A stretch of 39,404 nt of DNA from Bacteroidaceae bacterium (GTDB taxonomy: Bacteria; Bacteroidota; Bacteroidia; Bacteroidales; Bacteroidaceae): the NCBI GenBank assembly GCA_017451645.1, contig JAFTNZ010000014.1, forward strand, positions 1 to 39,404, written 5' to 3'. The position numbers and the translations under genes are program-made. Under the pieces are notes generated by a model. That model was given only the letters and a program-made list of their open reading frames with translations, was not told the origin of the DNA and ran no database searches. The stretch's first letter is position 1; every line of letters starts with the position of its first letter. This document shows, piece after piece, positions 1-7,031 of the stretch.

Positions 1-2
1 AG

Positions 3-143
3 GCTGACGGCCAATTCACTGCCTTTGAGATGAAATGGAATCCCCGAAAGAGAGCAACAGCGTTGCCTGCATCCTTCCTGAAAACATATTCCGTGGCACA
101 GTCGGCTGTCATCACTCCCGAGAACTACATGGAGTGGTTGTAG
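3..143 (+). CDS. C-terminal end of a COG1373-type AAA ATPase (cut by window edge)
   Basis: An open frame runs in from the left edge and ends at TAG 141-143. Its 46 visible residues include FEMKWNP near the start and end in ITPENYMEWL. This resembles the C-terminus of the AAA/DUF4143 ATPases common in Bacteroides, where an acidic residue and a lysine in an FExKW-type stretch form part of a nuclease-like fold, followed by a short helix and a VxTPENY strand. The N-terminal ATPase domain would lie outside the window. Part of the same 3' end recurs at 4212-4312, so this gene or a relative was duplicated. It is not the parent of the complete ATPase at 389, whose C-terminus is different. The family call rests on the tail only. 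Confidence 0.6.
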   Translation, partial: ADGQFTAFEMKWNPRKRATALPASFLKTYSVAQSAVITPENYMEWL

Positions 144-243
144 GGCCTTCCTCATCGTGGCGATTGTCGTCTGCCTCACCGTCACTATCCAAAGCTGGCG
201 TGCGGCCAAAGACCGCCCGGTTGTGAGACGATAATGAAGTGAG
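41..243 (+). repeat. Long direct repeat, copy 1 (ATPase tail plus permease tail)
   Basis: This stretch is nearly identical to 4210-4396 over the ATPase 3' end and the start of the permease tail. It keeps 14 bases (after the shared CCTTCCTCA) that copy 2 lacks. Similarity falls off after the shared GCGTGCGGC but resumes at ATGAAGT. The two copies lie in the same orientation about 4.17 kb apart and bracket the ATPase/sigma-factor block. Confidence 0.9.
148..234 (+). pseudogene. Last 28 codons of a membrane protein, probably an FtsX/MacB-like permease
   Basis: Directly after the ATPase stop a different frame reads a hydrophobic segment (FLIVAIVVCLTVTIQ) followed by SWRAAKDRPV and a stop at 232-234. 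A final transmembrane helix followed by a WRAAxxxPV tail is what FtsX/MacB-type ABC permeases usually end with. No start codon or upstream part of such a gene is present, so this is a relic. A second, diverged copy lies at 4324-4395 with the tail WRAARERPVETIMK. The permease identity is inferred from about 28 residues. Confidence 0.45.
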
Positions 244-300
244 AAAACGAAGCGTACAGATTGGTTTTCCCTCCATGAGTGACAAAAAAGATTGATTTTG

Positions 301-362
301 TCCCTCATTAAGGGAAAAAACAAAGAAAAACGTCCCTTATTGAGGGAAAAGTGCTATATTTG
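301..362 (+). promoter_or_regulatory. Promoter with two palindromic operator-like sites upstream of the ATPase gene
   Basis: A perfect Bacteroidetes -7 box TATATTTG lies at 355-362, about 27 bases before the ATPase start codon. Two inverted repeats with 5-bp arms precede it: TCCCTCATTAAGGGA at 301-315 and TCCCTTATTGAGGGA at 333-347. Their starts are 32 bp apart, about three helical turns, and the two sites can also pair with each other. The second fills the region between the -33 and -7 positions, where a bound protein would block or position RNA polymerase. A degenerate third site (TTTTCCCTCCATGAG) begins near 267. The binding protein is not known. Confidence 0.6.
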
Positions 363-388
363 CCACAGAAATCAACAACGAATGTGCT

Positions 389-1564
389 ATGATTGATGTG
401 ATTCTATACAATTATATGGATGAGATGCTGAAGCGTATCCCTGTCTCTTTCCATCGCTACATATACACTCAGGTGAGTTGGGACAACAGGCTTGTGGGTA
501 TCATGGGACCTCGTGGCGTAGGAAAATCCACCATGATATTACAATACTTGCTGGAGCATCGGATTGCAGGAAACCACCTGTATGTGTCGGCAGACCACAT
601 GTACTTTTCGACACATCGGTTAGCAGATTTGGCCGATGAGTTTGTGAAGGAGGGAGGAACCCATCTCTATATCGACGAAGTGCATAAGTACAAAGGGTGG
701 TCAAGGGAATTGAAACAGATATACGATGTTCATCCCGACTTGCATGTGGTGTTCACCGGCTCTTCCGTTTTGGACATCCTGCAGGGAGAAGCAGACTTGA
801 GCCGACGGGCGCTGATGTATCAGATGCAAGGACTTTCTTTCCGTGAGTATTTGGAAATGTATCATGGAGTCTCTTCACCAACGTACACTTTGGAAGACAT
901 TTTGTCCCACAAGGTGGAATTGCCGGATGTACAACATCCGTTGCCACTGTTCAGGGAGTATCTCAAGAATGGTTATTACCCCTTTGCGTCCGAAGGGGGC
1001 TTTGAATTGAGAATGGAGCAAGTGGTGTCGCAGACGGTGGAAAATGACATCCCCCAGTATGCCGACATGAAAATGTCCACTGCCCGTAAGTTGAAGCAGA
1101 TGCTTTCGATTGTAGCTTCTTTGGCGCCTTACAAGCCGAATGCTTCGAATCTGGCAGATGAGATAGGGGTGAGCAAGAATAATATACCAGATTATCTCTA
1201 CTATCTTGAACGTGCAGGAATGATAGGCCAGTTGCGCGATGACACAGGAGGAATGCGCGGATTGGGGAAAGTGGAGAAGGTGTATGTGGATAATCCCAGT
1301 TTGATGACTGTGCTCGCAGGAGGTTCGCCTGATGTGGGAAATTTGCGCGAAACCTTTTTTTATAACCAAATGCGAGTGAGGAACGATGTCACTTCATCCC
1401 GTGAATCTGATTTCTCCATCGGCCAATACACATTTGAGGTTGGCGGAAGAAAGAAGGGGAAAAAACAGGTTGAGGGGTTGGCAAACGGTATTGTGGTGCG
1501 CGACGATATAGAGTGTGGGCATGGCATCTTCGTTCCTCTCTGGCAGTTCGGGCTCAACTATTGA
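389..1564 (+). CDS. AAA ATPase with C-terminal nuclease-like domain (COG1373 / AAA_14-DUF4143 family)
   Basis: This 391-aa protein has a Walker A motif, GPRGVGKST, at residues 40-48 and a Walker B, THLYIDEVH, at 91-99. A TGSS sensor-like motif follows after the next strand. This is the order seen in the AAA_14 ATPase domain. The middle holds a winged-helix-like region (NASNLADEIGVSKNNIPDYL) and the end a DUF4143-type stretch (ESDFSIGQYTFEVGGRKKGKK) resembling a PD-(D/E)xK core. Proteins of this family occur in many copies in Bacteroidales; their substrate is not established and no target can be read here. The start was chosen because it follows the promoter at 355-362 at a normal leader length. 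The gene stands alone on the plus strand and converges on the sigma-factor operon. Confidence 0.85.
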   Translation: MIDVILYNYMDEMLKRIPVSFHRYIYTQVSWDNRLVGIMGPRGVGKSTMILQYLLEHRIAGNHLYVSADHMYFSTHRLADLADEFVKEGGTHLYIDEVHKYKGWSRELKQIYDVHPDLHVVFTGSSVLDILQGEADLSRRALMYQMQGLSFREYLEMYHGVSSPTYTLEDILSHKVELPDVQHPLPLFREYLKNGYYPFASEGGFELRMEQVVSQTVENDIPQYADMKMSTARKLKQMLSIVASLAPYKPNASNLADEIGVSKNNIPDYLYYLERAGMIGQLRDDTGGMRGLGKVEKVYVDNPSLMTVLAGGSPDVGNLRETFFYNQMRVRNDVTSSRESDFSIGQYTFEVGGRKKGKKQVEGLANGIVVRDDIECGHGIFVPLWQFGLNY

Positions 1565-1576
1565 GACTATACAAAC

Positions 1577-1615
1577 AGAGCCAAGGCACGTCATCCCGAC
1601 GACCTTGGCTCTTTT
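1577..1615 (+). terminator. Rho-independent terminator after the ATPase gene
   Basis: AGAGCCAAGG at 1577-1586 pairs perfectly with CCTTGGCTCT at 1603-1612, with an inner CGTC/GACG extension, and a short T-run follows. It lies 13 bases after the ATPase stop, in the gap between two convergent genes. The minus-strand side lacks a clear U-run. Confidence 0.8.
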
Positions 1616-1663
1616 GCGCGCGTACATTTATTTAATCTTACTTAATGTTTCAACTCTTTCCCT

Positions 1664-2551
1664 TTAGAAACCGAGGATGAGGCCCGTGGAGATGCCTTTG
1701 AAGCTGGGGGCATAGTCGGTGTCGAGCACTTCGCAGGGCGAATATTTTACGTAGAAGCCTAATCCTTTGATGCAGACGGCGCCCATCAAATCTACGGTCA
1801 GGCGGTTGTAGTGTTGCAGGTTGTGGGTCTCCTTCTTGCCTTTCCCTTCAAGGCTGTAGCGGGTCTTCAGGCTGGCGTGGGTGTTGATGTTCACCACGGG
1901 GCCGAAGCGCAACCTCAACCAATCGTTGAACTCGTAGCTCATCAGCATGGGCACCATCCAGCTGAACACCTTCAGGCGCGAGAACTCGATGGCGGCTCCC
2001 TCGGGATAAGGGCCGATGACGATGTCGTTCCCCTCGGGGATGAAGCGGTTGCGGTCGGTCATGCGGTAGTTCTTCCAGTTGAGGCCCAAACCGATGGAGA
2101 GGAAGAACGGTGAGCGTCCCGGATACCAGGCCCATGAAAGAAGAGAAGGGGCCATCAGTTCATACGACGCACCCATATCGACATTCATCCCATCGGGCGT
2201 GTCCAGTGCATCTACAAAGCCTACGCCGAAGCCGCATATGTGTACCTCGCTATGGGCGCGTCGGGTGTTATGCTCTTTCTTCTTCTTGCTGAAGGGGATG
2301 TTGAAATCTATGATGTCTGTGCGGTGTTCGCGCGTCACTGTCACTTCGTCCTGTGCCAACACGACGGTGTGGTTGTAATGGAAGTTGGGTTCCCCTTGCC
2401 GTCCGTGTATGGTTACGCTCATCGAGTCGTTTGAACTTTCGATAATCACCTCATTGGGTTCCAGGAACACTTCGCGTGTCATCTCTTGTTGGGCCATGGC
2501 CGGGGTTGTCAGCAGGGCGAGTGCAATCAGGGTTGAAATCTTTTTCTTCAT
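1664..2551 (-). CDS. Exported outer-membrane beta-barrel-like protein, last gene of the sigma-factor operon
   Basis: This 295-aa protein has a signal peptide (KKKISTLIALALLTTPAMAQQ, cleavage near residue 20). A polar N-terminal part of about 100 residues, including a lysine run (SKKKKE), is followed by alternating aromatic and small residues typical of outer-membrane strands, and the chain ends in GLILGF, a terminal-phenylalanine strand that BAM could recognise. No enzymatic motif was seen. It is the fourth gene of a minus-strand operon headed by an ECF sigma factor, 26 bases after its neighbour, so it may be a target or sensor of that system. The specific family was not recognised. Confidence 0.75.
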   Translation of the reverse strand: MKKKISTLIALALLTTPAMAQQEMTREVFLEPNEVIIESSNDSMSVTIHGRQGEPNFHYNHTVVLAQDEVTVTREHRTDIIDFNIPFSKKKKEHNTRRAHSEVHICGFGVGFVDALDTPDGMNVDMGASYELMAPSLLSWAWYPGRSPFFLSIGLGLNWKNYRMTDRNRFIPEGNDIVIGPYPEGAAIEFSRLKVFSWMVPMLMSYEFNDWLRLRFGPVVNINTHASLKTRYSLEGKGKKETHNLQHYNRLTVDLMGAVCIKGLGFYVKYSPCEVLDTDYAPSFKGISTGLILGF

Positions 2552-2577
2552 AGTCAGTATGTGTTTTTTATTGTTTA

Positions 2578-3024
2578 TTACTTGAACATTGTCTTCAGTT
2601 GTTCCAGTGTGGCGTGTCCTTCCATGTACACCACGCTCAGGCTCAGGTCTCTGCTGTCGGATTGCAGGGCGGCATTGCGGTAGAACAGGTAGCGGTTTTT
2701 CCCCTTGTGCGGCGGCAGGCAGAAGAATCCGTAGTAGAGTCTCCCATTTATCCGGCCCACCTCCTTGTCGTAGGCATTGCGGCTGTCTGTCTCAATCCAC
2801 TTTTCTATCTTTTCCGACAGGGATTTTCCATTGTCGAAGGTCACGCTGCGGAAGAGGGTCAGATCGTATGGCTTCAGTTCCTTTCCCTGCACCATCACCT
2901 CCGTGGCTTTGTACTTCTTGATGTAGTCGTTGCCGAACAACTCTTCAATCTTCAAATCCTCTTGTGCCAGGGCCGGAAGGGTGGCCAGCACGAAGATGGT
3001 CAGTATGGTTTTCAGTCGTTTCAT
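2578..3024 (-). CDS. Small exported protein of unknown function (DUF4252/DUF6108-like context)
   Basis: This 148-aa protein has a clear signal peptide (KRLKTILTIFVLATLPALAQ), so it is periplasmic or surface exposed. It has no cysteine at the cleavage site and is probably not a lipoprotein. The mature part is mixed alpha/beta with no recognised catalytic motif. Small exported proteins of this size often sit beside ECF sigma/anti-sigma pairs in Bacteroides, and I compare it with the DUF4252 or DUF6108 groups only on that basis. It lies 12 bases after the anti-sigma-like gene and 26 before the barrel gene, consistent with one transcript. Confidence 0.7.
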   Translation of the reverse strand: MKRLKTILTIFVLATLPALAQEDLKIEELFGNDYIKKYKATEVMVQGKELKPYDLTLFRSVTFDNGKSLSEKIEKWIETDSRNAYDKEVGRINGRLYYGFFCLPPHKGKNRYLFYRNAALQSDSRDLSLSVVYMEGHATLEQLKTMFK

Positions 3025-3036
3025 ATATGTGGTTGT

Positions 3037-3513
3037 TTATTTCTTCATCAGTTCAAACATGCTTCCCAATTGTTCCTCTACGGTGGTCATCGGCTCCACC
3101 TGTTGCACGTGCGACATGGCGTGGTGCATGGCCTGTATCACTTGGGTCGGGTCGGTCACCCGGTGGCCGTTGACGTAGGCAATGCAGATGTCCTTCTCCG
3201 CACTCTCGTCGGCCGTCAGCCACTTCACGGTGGGGACTGCCACCAGCGCCAACAGGATGGAGGCTGCCGCCACCGCAGGTATCCATCGCCGTCTTGGGCG
3301 GAGGGGTATGGTGTGGGTAGTGGCGGCTTGTCCGTGTAAGCGTTTGCCAACGGTGGCATAGCCCATCACCGCACGCAGTTCGTCCCATTCGGCGCCGTCG
3401 GCTTCGGGTGAGGCGGCAAATCGTTTCAGCATCCGTTCCTCCGCTTCGGTGGTTTCGGCATCGAAGTAGCGGCGGGCCATCTCTTTCCAGTATTGATAAT
3501 CTTTTTCGGTCAT
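3037..3513 (-). CDS. Putative membrane-anchored anti-sigma factor
   Basis: The 158-aa protein starts with an acidic, helical N-terminal domain (YWKEMARRYFDAETTEAEERML) like those of Bacteroidetes anti-sigma factors. One transmembrane helix follows at about residues 77-100 (WIPAVAAASILLALVAVPTV), preceded by an arginine cluster that would stay in the cytoplasm, and then a short periplasmic tail. That topology fits an anti-sigma factor: the N-terminus binds sigma and the C-terminus senses the envelope. Its start overlaps the stop of the sigma gene by four bases (ATGA), a usual sign of translational coupling. No zinc-binding HxxxCxxC motif was seen, so this would not be a ZAS-type anti-sigma. 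Confidence 0.7.
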   Translation of the reverse strand: MTEKDYQYWKEMARRYFDAETTEAEERMLKRFAASPEADGAEWDELRAVMGYATVGKRLHGQAATTHTIPLRPRRRWIPAVAAASILLALVAVPTVKWLTADESAEKDICIAYVNGHRVTDPTQVIQAMHHAMSHVQQVEPMTTVEEQLGSMFELMKK

Positions 3514-4046
3514 AGTCTCTGTTGATTAGGGGTGTAACTCTCTCTCTTCCGGTATTCTTCTCTCAGCAGCTTTCTGACTCTTGACAGGTTCATCCTGACG
3601 GCCGTCTGCTCCATGCCCAACAGGGTGGCAATCTCTTCGTAGCTCTTCTCCTCGTATTCCTTCATGCGGAAAATCTGTTGTTGCAGGGGCGTCAGCCGTT
3701 GGTGAAACAGCGCCTCCACCAGGGCAAACTGCTCTTTTCGTTCCATCTCCTCTTGTGGCGAAGGTGCGGCCTGTTCCCTCTCCCCGTCCCGTTCGGGGGC
3801 CAGCTCCAGGGTCGGCCGTCGGTCTCGTCGGCGCACCTCGTCGATGCACAGGTTGCGCACCGTCAGGGTGGTTGCCGCCTCGGCCTGCTCGGCATTTGCG
3901 AGTGCATCTGCCCGTGGCCACAAGCGGCAGAATGCCTCTTGCAGGGCATCGTCGGCATCCTCCTCGTCGGGCAGGAATTGCATGGCCAGCCGCCTGAGCC
4001 GCTTCCTCATGTGGGTAAAGATGGATATGAGATGTTCTTCGCTCAT
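3510..4046 (-). CDS. ECF-type RNA polymerase sigma factor
   Basis: The 178-aa protein has a sigma region 2 at about residues 1-75, with the region 2.2/2.3 pattern DEEDADDALQEAFCRLW and the TVRNLCIDEVRRR stretch. Region 4 spans about 110-165, with QQIFRMKEYEEKSYEEIATLLGMEQTAVRMNLSRVRKLL as the helix-turn-helix that reads the -35 element. There is no region 1.1 or 3, as expected for ECF factors. It heads an operon with the putative anti-sigma gene (4-bp overlap), a small exported protein and an outer-membrane barrel, so it probably controls an envelope response and perhaps itself. Many Bacteroides pairs work with TonB-dependent regulators, but none is seen here. Confidence 0.9.
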   Translation of the reverse strand: MSEEHLISIFTHMRKRLRRLAMQFLPDEEDADDALQEAFCRLWPRADALANAEQAEAATTLTVRNLCIDEVRRRDRRPTLELAPERDGEREQAAPSPQEEMERKEQFALVEALFHQRLTPLQQQIFRMKEYEEKSYEEIATLLGMEQTAVRMNLSRVRKLLREEYRKRESYTPNQQRL

Positions 4047-4161
4047 GAGCAGTTATTCACTTTGATTGGTGCACGTCAGTTTGTCCTTTCTATAAAGCTA
4101 AACGATAAGCGACACGATTTGTAACAGGAGAAATGTATTTTTGGTGCAAAAGGGTAAAAAA

Positions 4162-4169
4162 CAAAGGTA
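4162..4169 (-). promoter_or_regulatory. Candidate -7 box for the sigma-factor operon
   Basis: Read on the minus strand this is TACCTTTG, a perfect TAnnTTTG. It lies about 115 bases upstream of the sigma gene start and just inside the right-hand direct repeat. No good -33 element is spaced correctly, so the call is tentative. Confidence 0.4.
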
Positions 4170-4209
4170 CAAAAAACGCAAAAAAATAGTTTACCAATAA
4201 ACTTTTGTG

Positions 4210-4396
4210 TTCCCGAAAGAGAGCAACAGCGTTGCCTGCATCCTTCCTGAAAACATATTCCGTGGCACAGTCGGCTGTCATCACTCCCGAGAACTACATG
4301 GAGTGGTTGTAGGTCCTTCCTCAGTCTGCCTCACCGTCACTATCCAAAGCTGGCGTGCGGCACGGGAACGGCCGGTGGAGACAATCATGAAGTAAG
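4210..4396 (+). repeat. Long direct repeat, copy 2, with remnants of an ATPase 3' end and a permease tail
   Basis: Copy 2 of the repeat at 41-243. Positions 4212-4312 encode the ATPase C-terminus from PRKRATALP to the stop after NYMEWL, with no gene body in front. Positions 4324-4395 encode VCLTVTIQSWRAARERPVETIMK, the permease-like tail. A 14-base deletion relative to copy 1 follows CCTTCCTCA. The upstream junction at about 4210 drops straight into non-coding AT-rich sequence, so both remnants are pseudogenes. The left end abuts the sigma-factor promoter region and the right end lies 14 bases from the murI stop. Confidence 0.85.
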
Positions 4397-4410
4397 AAGA
4401 GAGGGGGGAA

Positions 4411-5232
4411 TCATCCCAGCGTCACTCGGTGCACTTCGACGGGATAACGGAGGAAAAGGTTGGCCGAACTCGTGAATTTTTCTTCTGATTCGGTGGTAAA
4501 GAACTGGCACGAACCGTTTTTGGAACAATTGTTTTCCATTTCGGGGTGGCGCTGGAGGTAGTCTTGCAGACTGGCTGCCACGTAGTCTCCCTGGCAGACG
4601 ATGTTGATGCCGGCAGGAGTGAAACGGCGGATTTTCTCAATAAGCAATGGGTAGTGTGTGCAGCCGAGGATGACAGTGTCGATCAGCGGATCCTGTTCCA
4701 GAAGCTGTGTGATGTATTTCCGGACGAAGTAGTCCGCTCCGGGAGAATGGGCTTCGCCGTTCTCCACCAGCGGAACCCATAAGGGACAGGCCTGTCCGCT
4801 GACCTGTATGTCAGGAAAAAGTTTGTTGATTTCTATGGGGTATGAGGCTGAGAGGATGGTACCCTCGGTGGCCAGCACACCGATATGGCGCGATCGGGTG
4901 ATACCCCCGATGCTTTCCACTGTAGGGCGGATGATGCCCAACACACGGCGGTCGGAGCCGAGGCGTGCCAGATCGTTCTGCTGCACGGAGCGCAGAGCTT
5001 TGGCCGAAGCAGTATTGCAGGCCAATATGACCAGACGGCATCCCATGTCGAATAGTTTCTCTACGGCCTGACGGGTAAATTCATAGACCACCTCAAAAGA
5101 ACGGGTGCCATACGGGGTACGGGCATTGTCTCCCAAATAGATGTAGTCGTATTGGGGCATGAGGCTACGGATTTGGCTGAGGATAGTCAGTCCGCCATAG
5201 CCGGAGTCGAATATACCGATGGGAGCACTCAT
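4411..5232 (-). CDS. murI: Glutamate racemase
   Basis: Interconverts L- and D-glutamate, supplying D-Glu for the peptidoglycan stem peptide in the cytoplasm. The 273-aa protein begins MSAPIGIFDSGYGGLT, the family's N-terminal signature with the Asp-Ser pair. It has the two catalytic cysteines in ACNTAS and LGCTHYPLL, and the family LGDNARTPYG stretch. The frame is open further upstream to 5316, but that extension runs through a hairpin repeat and matches nothing in the family, so ATG 5232 was chosen. It is the last gene of the minus-strand envelope cluster, 88 bases after the third Skp-like gene. Confidence 0.95.
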   Translation of the reverse strand: MSAPIGIFDSGYGGLTILSQIRSLMPQYDYIYLGDNARTPYGTRSFEVVYEFTRQAVEKLFDMGCRLVILACNTASAKALRSVQQNDLARLGSDRRVLGIIRPTVESIGGITRSRHIGVLATEGTILSASYPIEINKLFPDIQVSGQACPLWVPLVENGEAHSPGADYFVRKYITQLLEQDPLIDTVILGCTHYPLLIEKIRRFTPAGINIVCQGDYVAASLQDYLQRHPEMENNCSKNGSCQFFTTESEEKFTSSANLFLRYPVEVHRVTLG

Positions 5233-5248
5233 CTTTTTTATAAATTGC

Positions 5249-5314
5249 GGGCCACGGGCTGCAAGGACGGAATGGACTTGTCGCCCATCGCTTGTCGCTT
5301 GCAGCCCGTAGCCC
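5249..5314. repeat. Intergenic hairpin repeat between murI and the Skp-like genes
   Basis: Left arm 5249-5265 (GGGCCACGGGCTGCAAG) pairs with right arm 5298-5314 (CTTGCAGCCCGTAGCCC), 16 of 17 positions complementary, around a 32-base loop. There is no U-run, so it is not a standard terminator. The right half (5291-5314) matches 33621-33644 inside the glycosyltransferase gene at 20 of 24 positions. Confidence 0.75.
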
Positions 5315-5320
5315 AAGGGA

Positions 5321-5881
5321 TCATTTGATGTTCAGTTTTGCTTTGACTTGTTCTGTGATGTCCAATCCGGCTGCCGGGTTGATGTAGGGGCAGGCATTGT
5401 TGTCGGTGTTCAGCACATAGTCCAGCTTGTATTCACTGCCTACTTGCCCGATGGCCTCGTTCAGTCTGGCCACAACGGGCGCAGTCAGTTCCTTACGTGC
5501 AGTTTCCAGCAACTCCTCCACTTCGTTCTTGAAGCGTATGCTTTTCTCCATCAGGTCTTGCAATTCTTTCTGACGTTTGATCAGGATGTTTTCAGGAAAC
5601 TCCTTTTGTCCTTCGAGAAACTCTGCAAACTTGAGGTTGAATTCTCTGTCCGAACGCTGTAGTTCGGCATCGTATTTTTCCTGCAATTGGTTCAGTTTCT
5701 CTTGTGAAGAGGCATACTCCGGCATCAGCCTGATAACCTCTGAATAGTTCAGATAGCCGAATCTGTGCTGCTGTTGGGCATCGGTGGTTTCTGCAGTCTG
5801 TGCTGTAGTCTCTTCTTGCGCCGGCAATGTCAGCGGCAGACAGAGCAGGAGTATTCCTATCAGTCTTCTACACATGCCCAT
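5321..5881 (-). CDS. OmpH/Skp-family periplasmic chaperone (third of three)
   Basis: Skp-like proteins hold unfolded outer-membrane proteins in the periplasm before the BAM complex inserts them. The 186-aa chain has a signal peptide (LIGILLLCLPLTLPAQ), then a Q/T/E-rich linker of about 20 residues not present in its two neighbours. The Skp pattern follows: a strand (FGYLNYSEVIRLMPEY), a long charged coiled coil at about residues 58-135, and a return strand near YVLNTDN. It ends in AKLNIK, like the second paralogue. It is separated from the next gene upstream by six bases. ATG 5875 is an alternative start. Confidence 0.88.
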   Translation of the reverse strand: MGMCRRLIGILLLCLPLTLPAQEETTAQTAETTDAQQQHRFGYLNYSEVIRLMPEYASSQEKLNQLQEKYDAELQRSDREFNLKFAEFLEGQKEFPENILIKRQKELQDLMEKSIRFKNEVEELLETARKELTAPVVARLNEAIGQVGSEYKLDYVLNTDNNACPYINPAAGLDITEQVKAKLNIK

Positions 5882-5887
5882 CGTGTT

Positions 5888-6391
5888 TTATTTGATTCCC
5901 AGTTTGGCTTTTACTTCCTCAGTTACGTCTGTGCTGAGAGTCTCGCTGATGTAGGGTACAGCACCTGTCATATCCAGAATGTAAACGTATCCGCCGGCAG
6001 CACCCACTTCTTTGATGGCATTCTTCAGCTTTTCGCTGATGGCGGCCATTTTATCCTCTGAAGCTTTCTGCATGTGTTGTTGTCCCTCCTGATAGTATTG
6101 CTGCATACGTCCGTAGAGGTCTTGCAGTTCCTTCTCTCTGCGTTCGGCAATGTTGGCAGGCAATGTGGCTTTCTGTGCCTCAAATTCTTCACTCTTCTTG
6201 GCCAGTTCGTCGTTCATACGTTTGATTTCGTCTTCGTATTGTTTCTGCAGCGACTGGAGGTCTGCCTGTGCAGCGGTGTACTCGGGCATCAGCGGGATGA
6301 TGGCCGCAGAGTTTACGTGACCGAATTTCTGTTGTGCGCACATCCCCATCGGAATGATGAGCATCAAAGCTAAGATTAATTTTCTAAACAT
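5888..6391 (-). CDS. OmpH/Skp-family periplasmic chaperone (second of three)
   Basis: The 167-aa protein has a signal peptide ending at about MCAQ (residue 19) and the Skp entry strand FGHVNSAAIIPLMPEY. A coiled coil of about 80 residues rich in K, E and Q follows, then a return strand YVYILDMTG and the C-terminus VKAKLGIK. Members of the family trimerise into a cavity that holds outer-membrane protein clients. It sits between two paralogues in the bamA operon, six bases from the next gene and 68 from the previous one. Confidence 0.9.
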   Translation of the reverse strand: MFRKLILALMLIIPMGMCAQQKFGHVNSAAIIPLMPEYTAAQADLQSLQKQYEDEIKRMNDELAKKSEEFEAQKATLPANIAERREKELQDLYGRMQQYYQEGQQHMQKASEDKMAAISEKLKNAIKEVGAAGGYVYILDMTGAVPYISETLSTDVTEEVKAKLGIK

Positions 6392-6459
6392 GATTTTCTT
6401 TAATGATTAATGATTATTGTTTTTTCTTGTTTTCACTTTGTCGTGCAAAAGTATGGAAT

Positions 6460-6981
6460 TTAATTGGAATATCCCAATTTTGAGAGCACTTCGTTACTGA
6501 TGTCGGCTTTTGGCGAAGCAAAAATGATGCTGCTGTCTGATGCACGGTCCAGTATCAGCGAGTATCCTTTGGCATCGGCTATCTCTTTGACGGCATTGTA
6601 TATCTCGTCTTGGATGGGTGCCATCAGGCTTTCGCGCTTTTTGTACAGTTCGCCGTCAGGAGCGAAGTATTTCCGCTTCAGTTCGCTGGCCTCCTTTTCT
6701 TTAGCTACTATTTCCTCTTCCTTCTTTGTTTTCTGTTCTTCAGAGAGGAAGACAGCTTCCGACTGGTAGTTCTTGTAGAGGGTTTGTGCCTCTTGTGCCA
6801 ACGCTTCCACTTCGGCCTGCCAGCGTTTGGAGATTTGGTTGAGCTGTTCGTTGGCCCGCTCATAAGCCGGTATGTTCTTCAGGATATATTCCATATCTAC
6901 CAGTGCAAACTTCTGTGCACTTGCCGTCAGTGCCGTCAGGCAGCAGATTACGGCCATCAAAAACATTCTTTTCATATCCAT
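6460..6981 (-). CDS. OmpH/Skp-family periplasmic chaperone (first of three, next to bamA)
   Basis: The 173-aa protein has a signal peptide (MFLMAVICCLTALTASAQ), the Skp strand FALVDMEYILKNIPAYE, a coiled coil at about residues 45-120 and a return strand YSLILDRASDSSIIF. It ends in NEVLSKLGYSN. It lies 50 bases downstream of bamA in the same direction, the usual place for skp, so clients would be passed directly to BamA. The three paralogues differ strongly in sequence but share the length and plan. Confidence 0.92.
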   Translation of the reverse strand: MDMKRMFLMAVICCLTALTASAQKFALVDMEYILKNIPAYERANEQLNQISKRWQAEVEALAQEAQTLYKNYQSEAVFLSEEQKTKKEEEIVAKEKEASELKRKYFAPDGELYKKRESLMAPIQDEIYNAVKEIADAKGYSLILDRASDSSIIFASPKADISNEVLSKLGYSN

Positions 6982-7031
6982 TGTGTTTTTAGGGTTTGCT
7001 TATACCTTATATTATATATGTTTCTCTGTTG

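Noticed and set aside
35-226. Short similar open frames at 35-226 and 4207-4395 that look like a duplicated small gene
   Set aside because: The ATPase-tail and permease-tail frames of the same DNA give recognisable C-termini; these frames are only out-of-phase readings of the repeat, apart from the permease tail in the second.
2599-3339. A 246-codon plus-strand frame across the exported protein and anti-sigma genes
   Set aside because: It crosses two well-supported minus-strand genes with a signal peptide and operon spacing, and its product matches nothing.
1-4400. Insertion sequence or prophage
   Set aside because: No transposase, integrase or phage gene is present. The repeats are gene tails, not terminal inverted repeats.
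5233-5316. Extended N-terminus of glutamate racemase
   Set aside because: The extra codons are the translation of the hairpin repeat at 5249-5314, and the conserved family start is at 5232.
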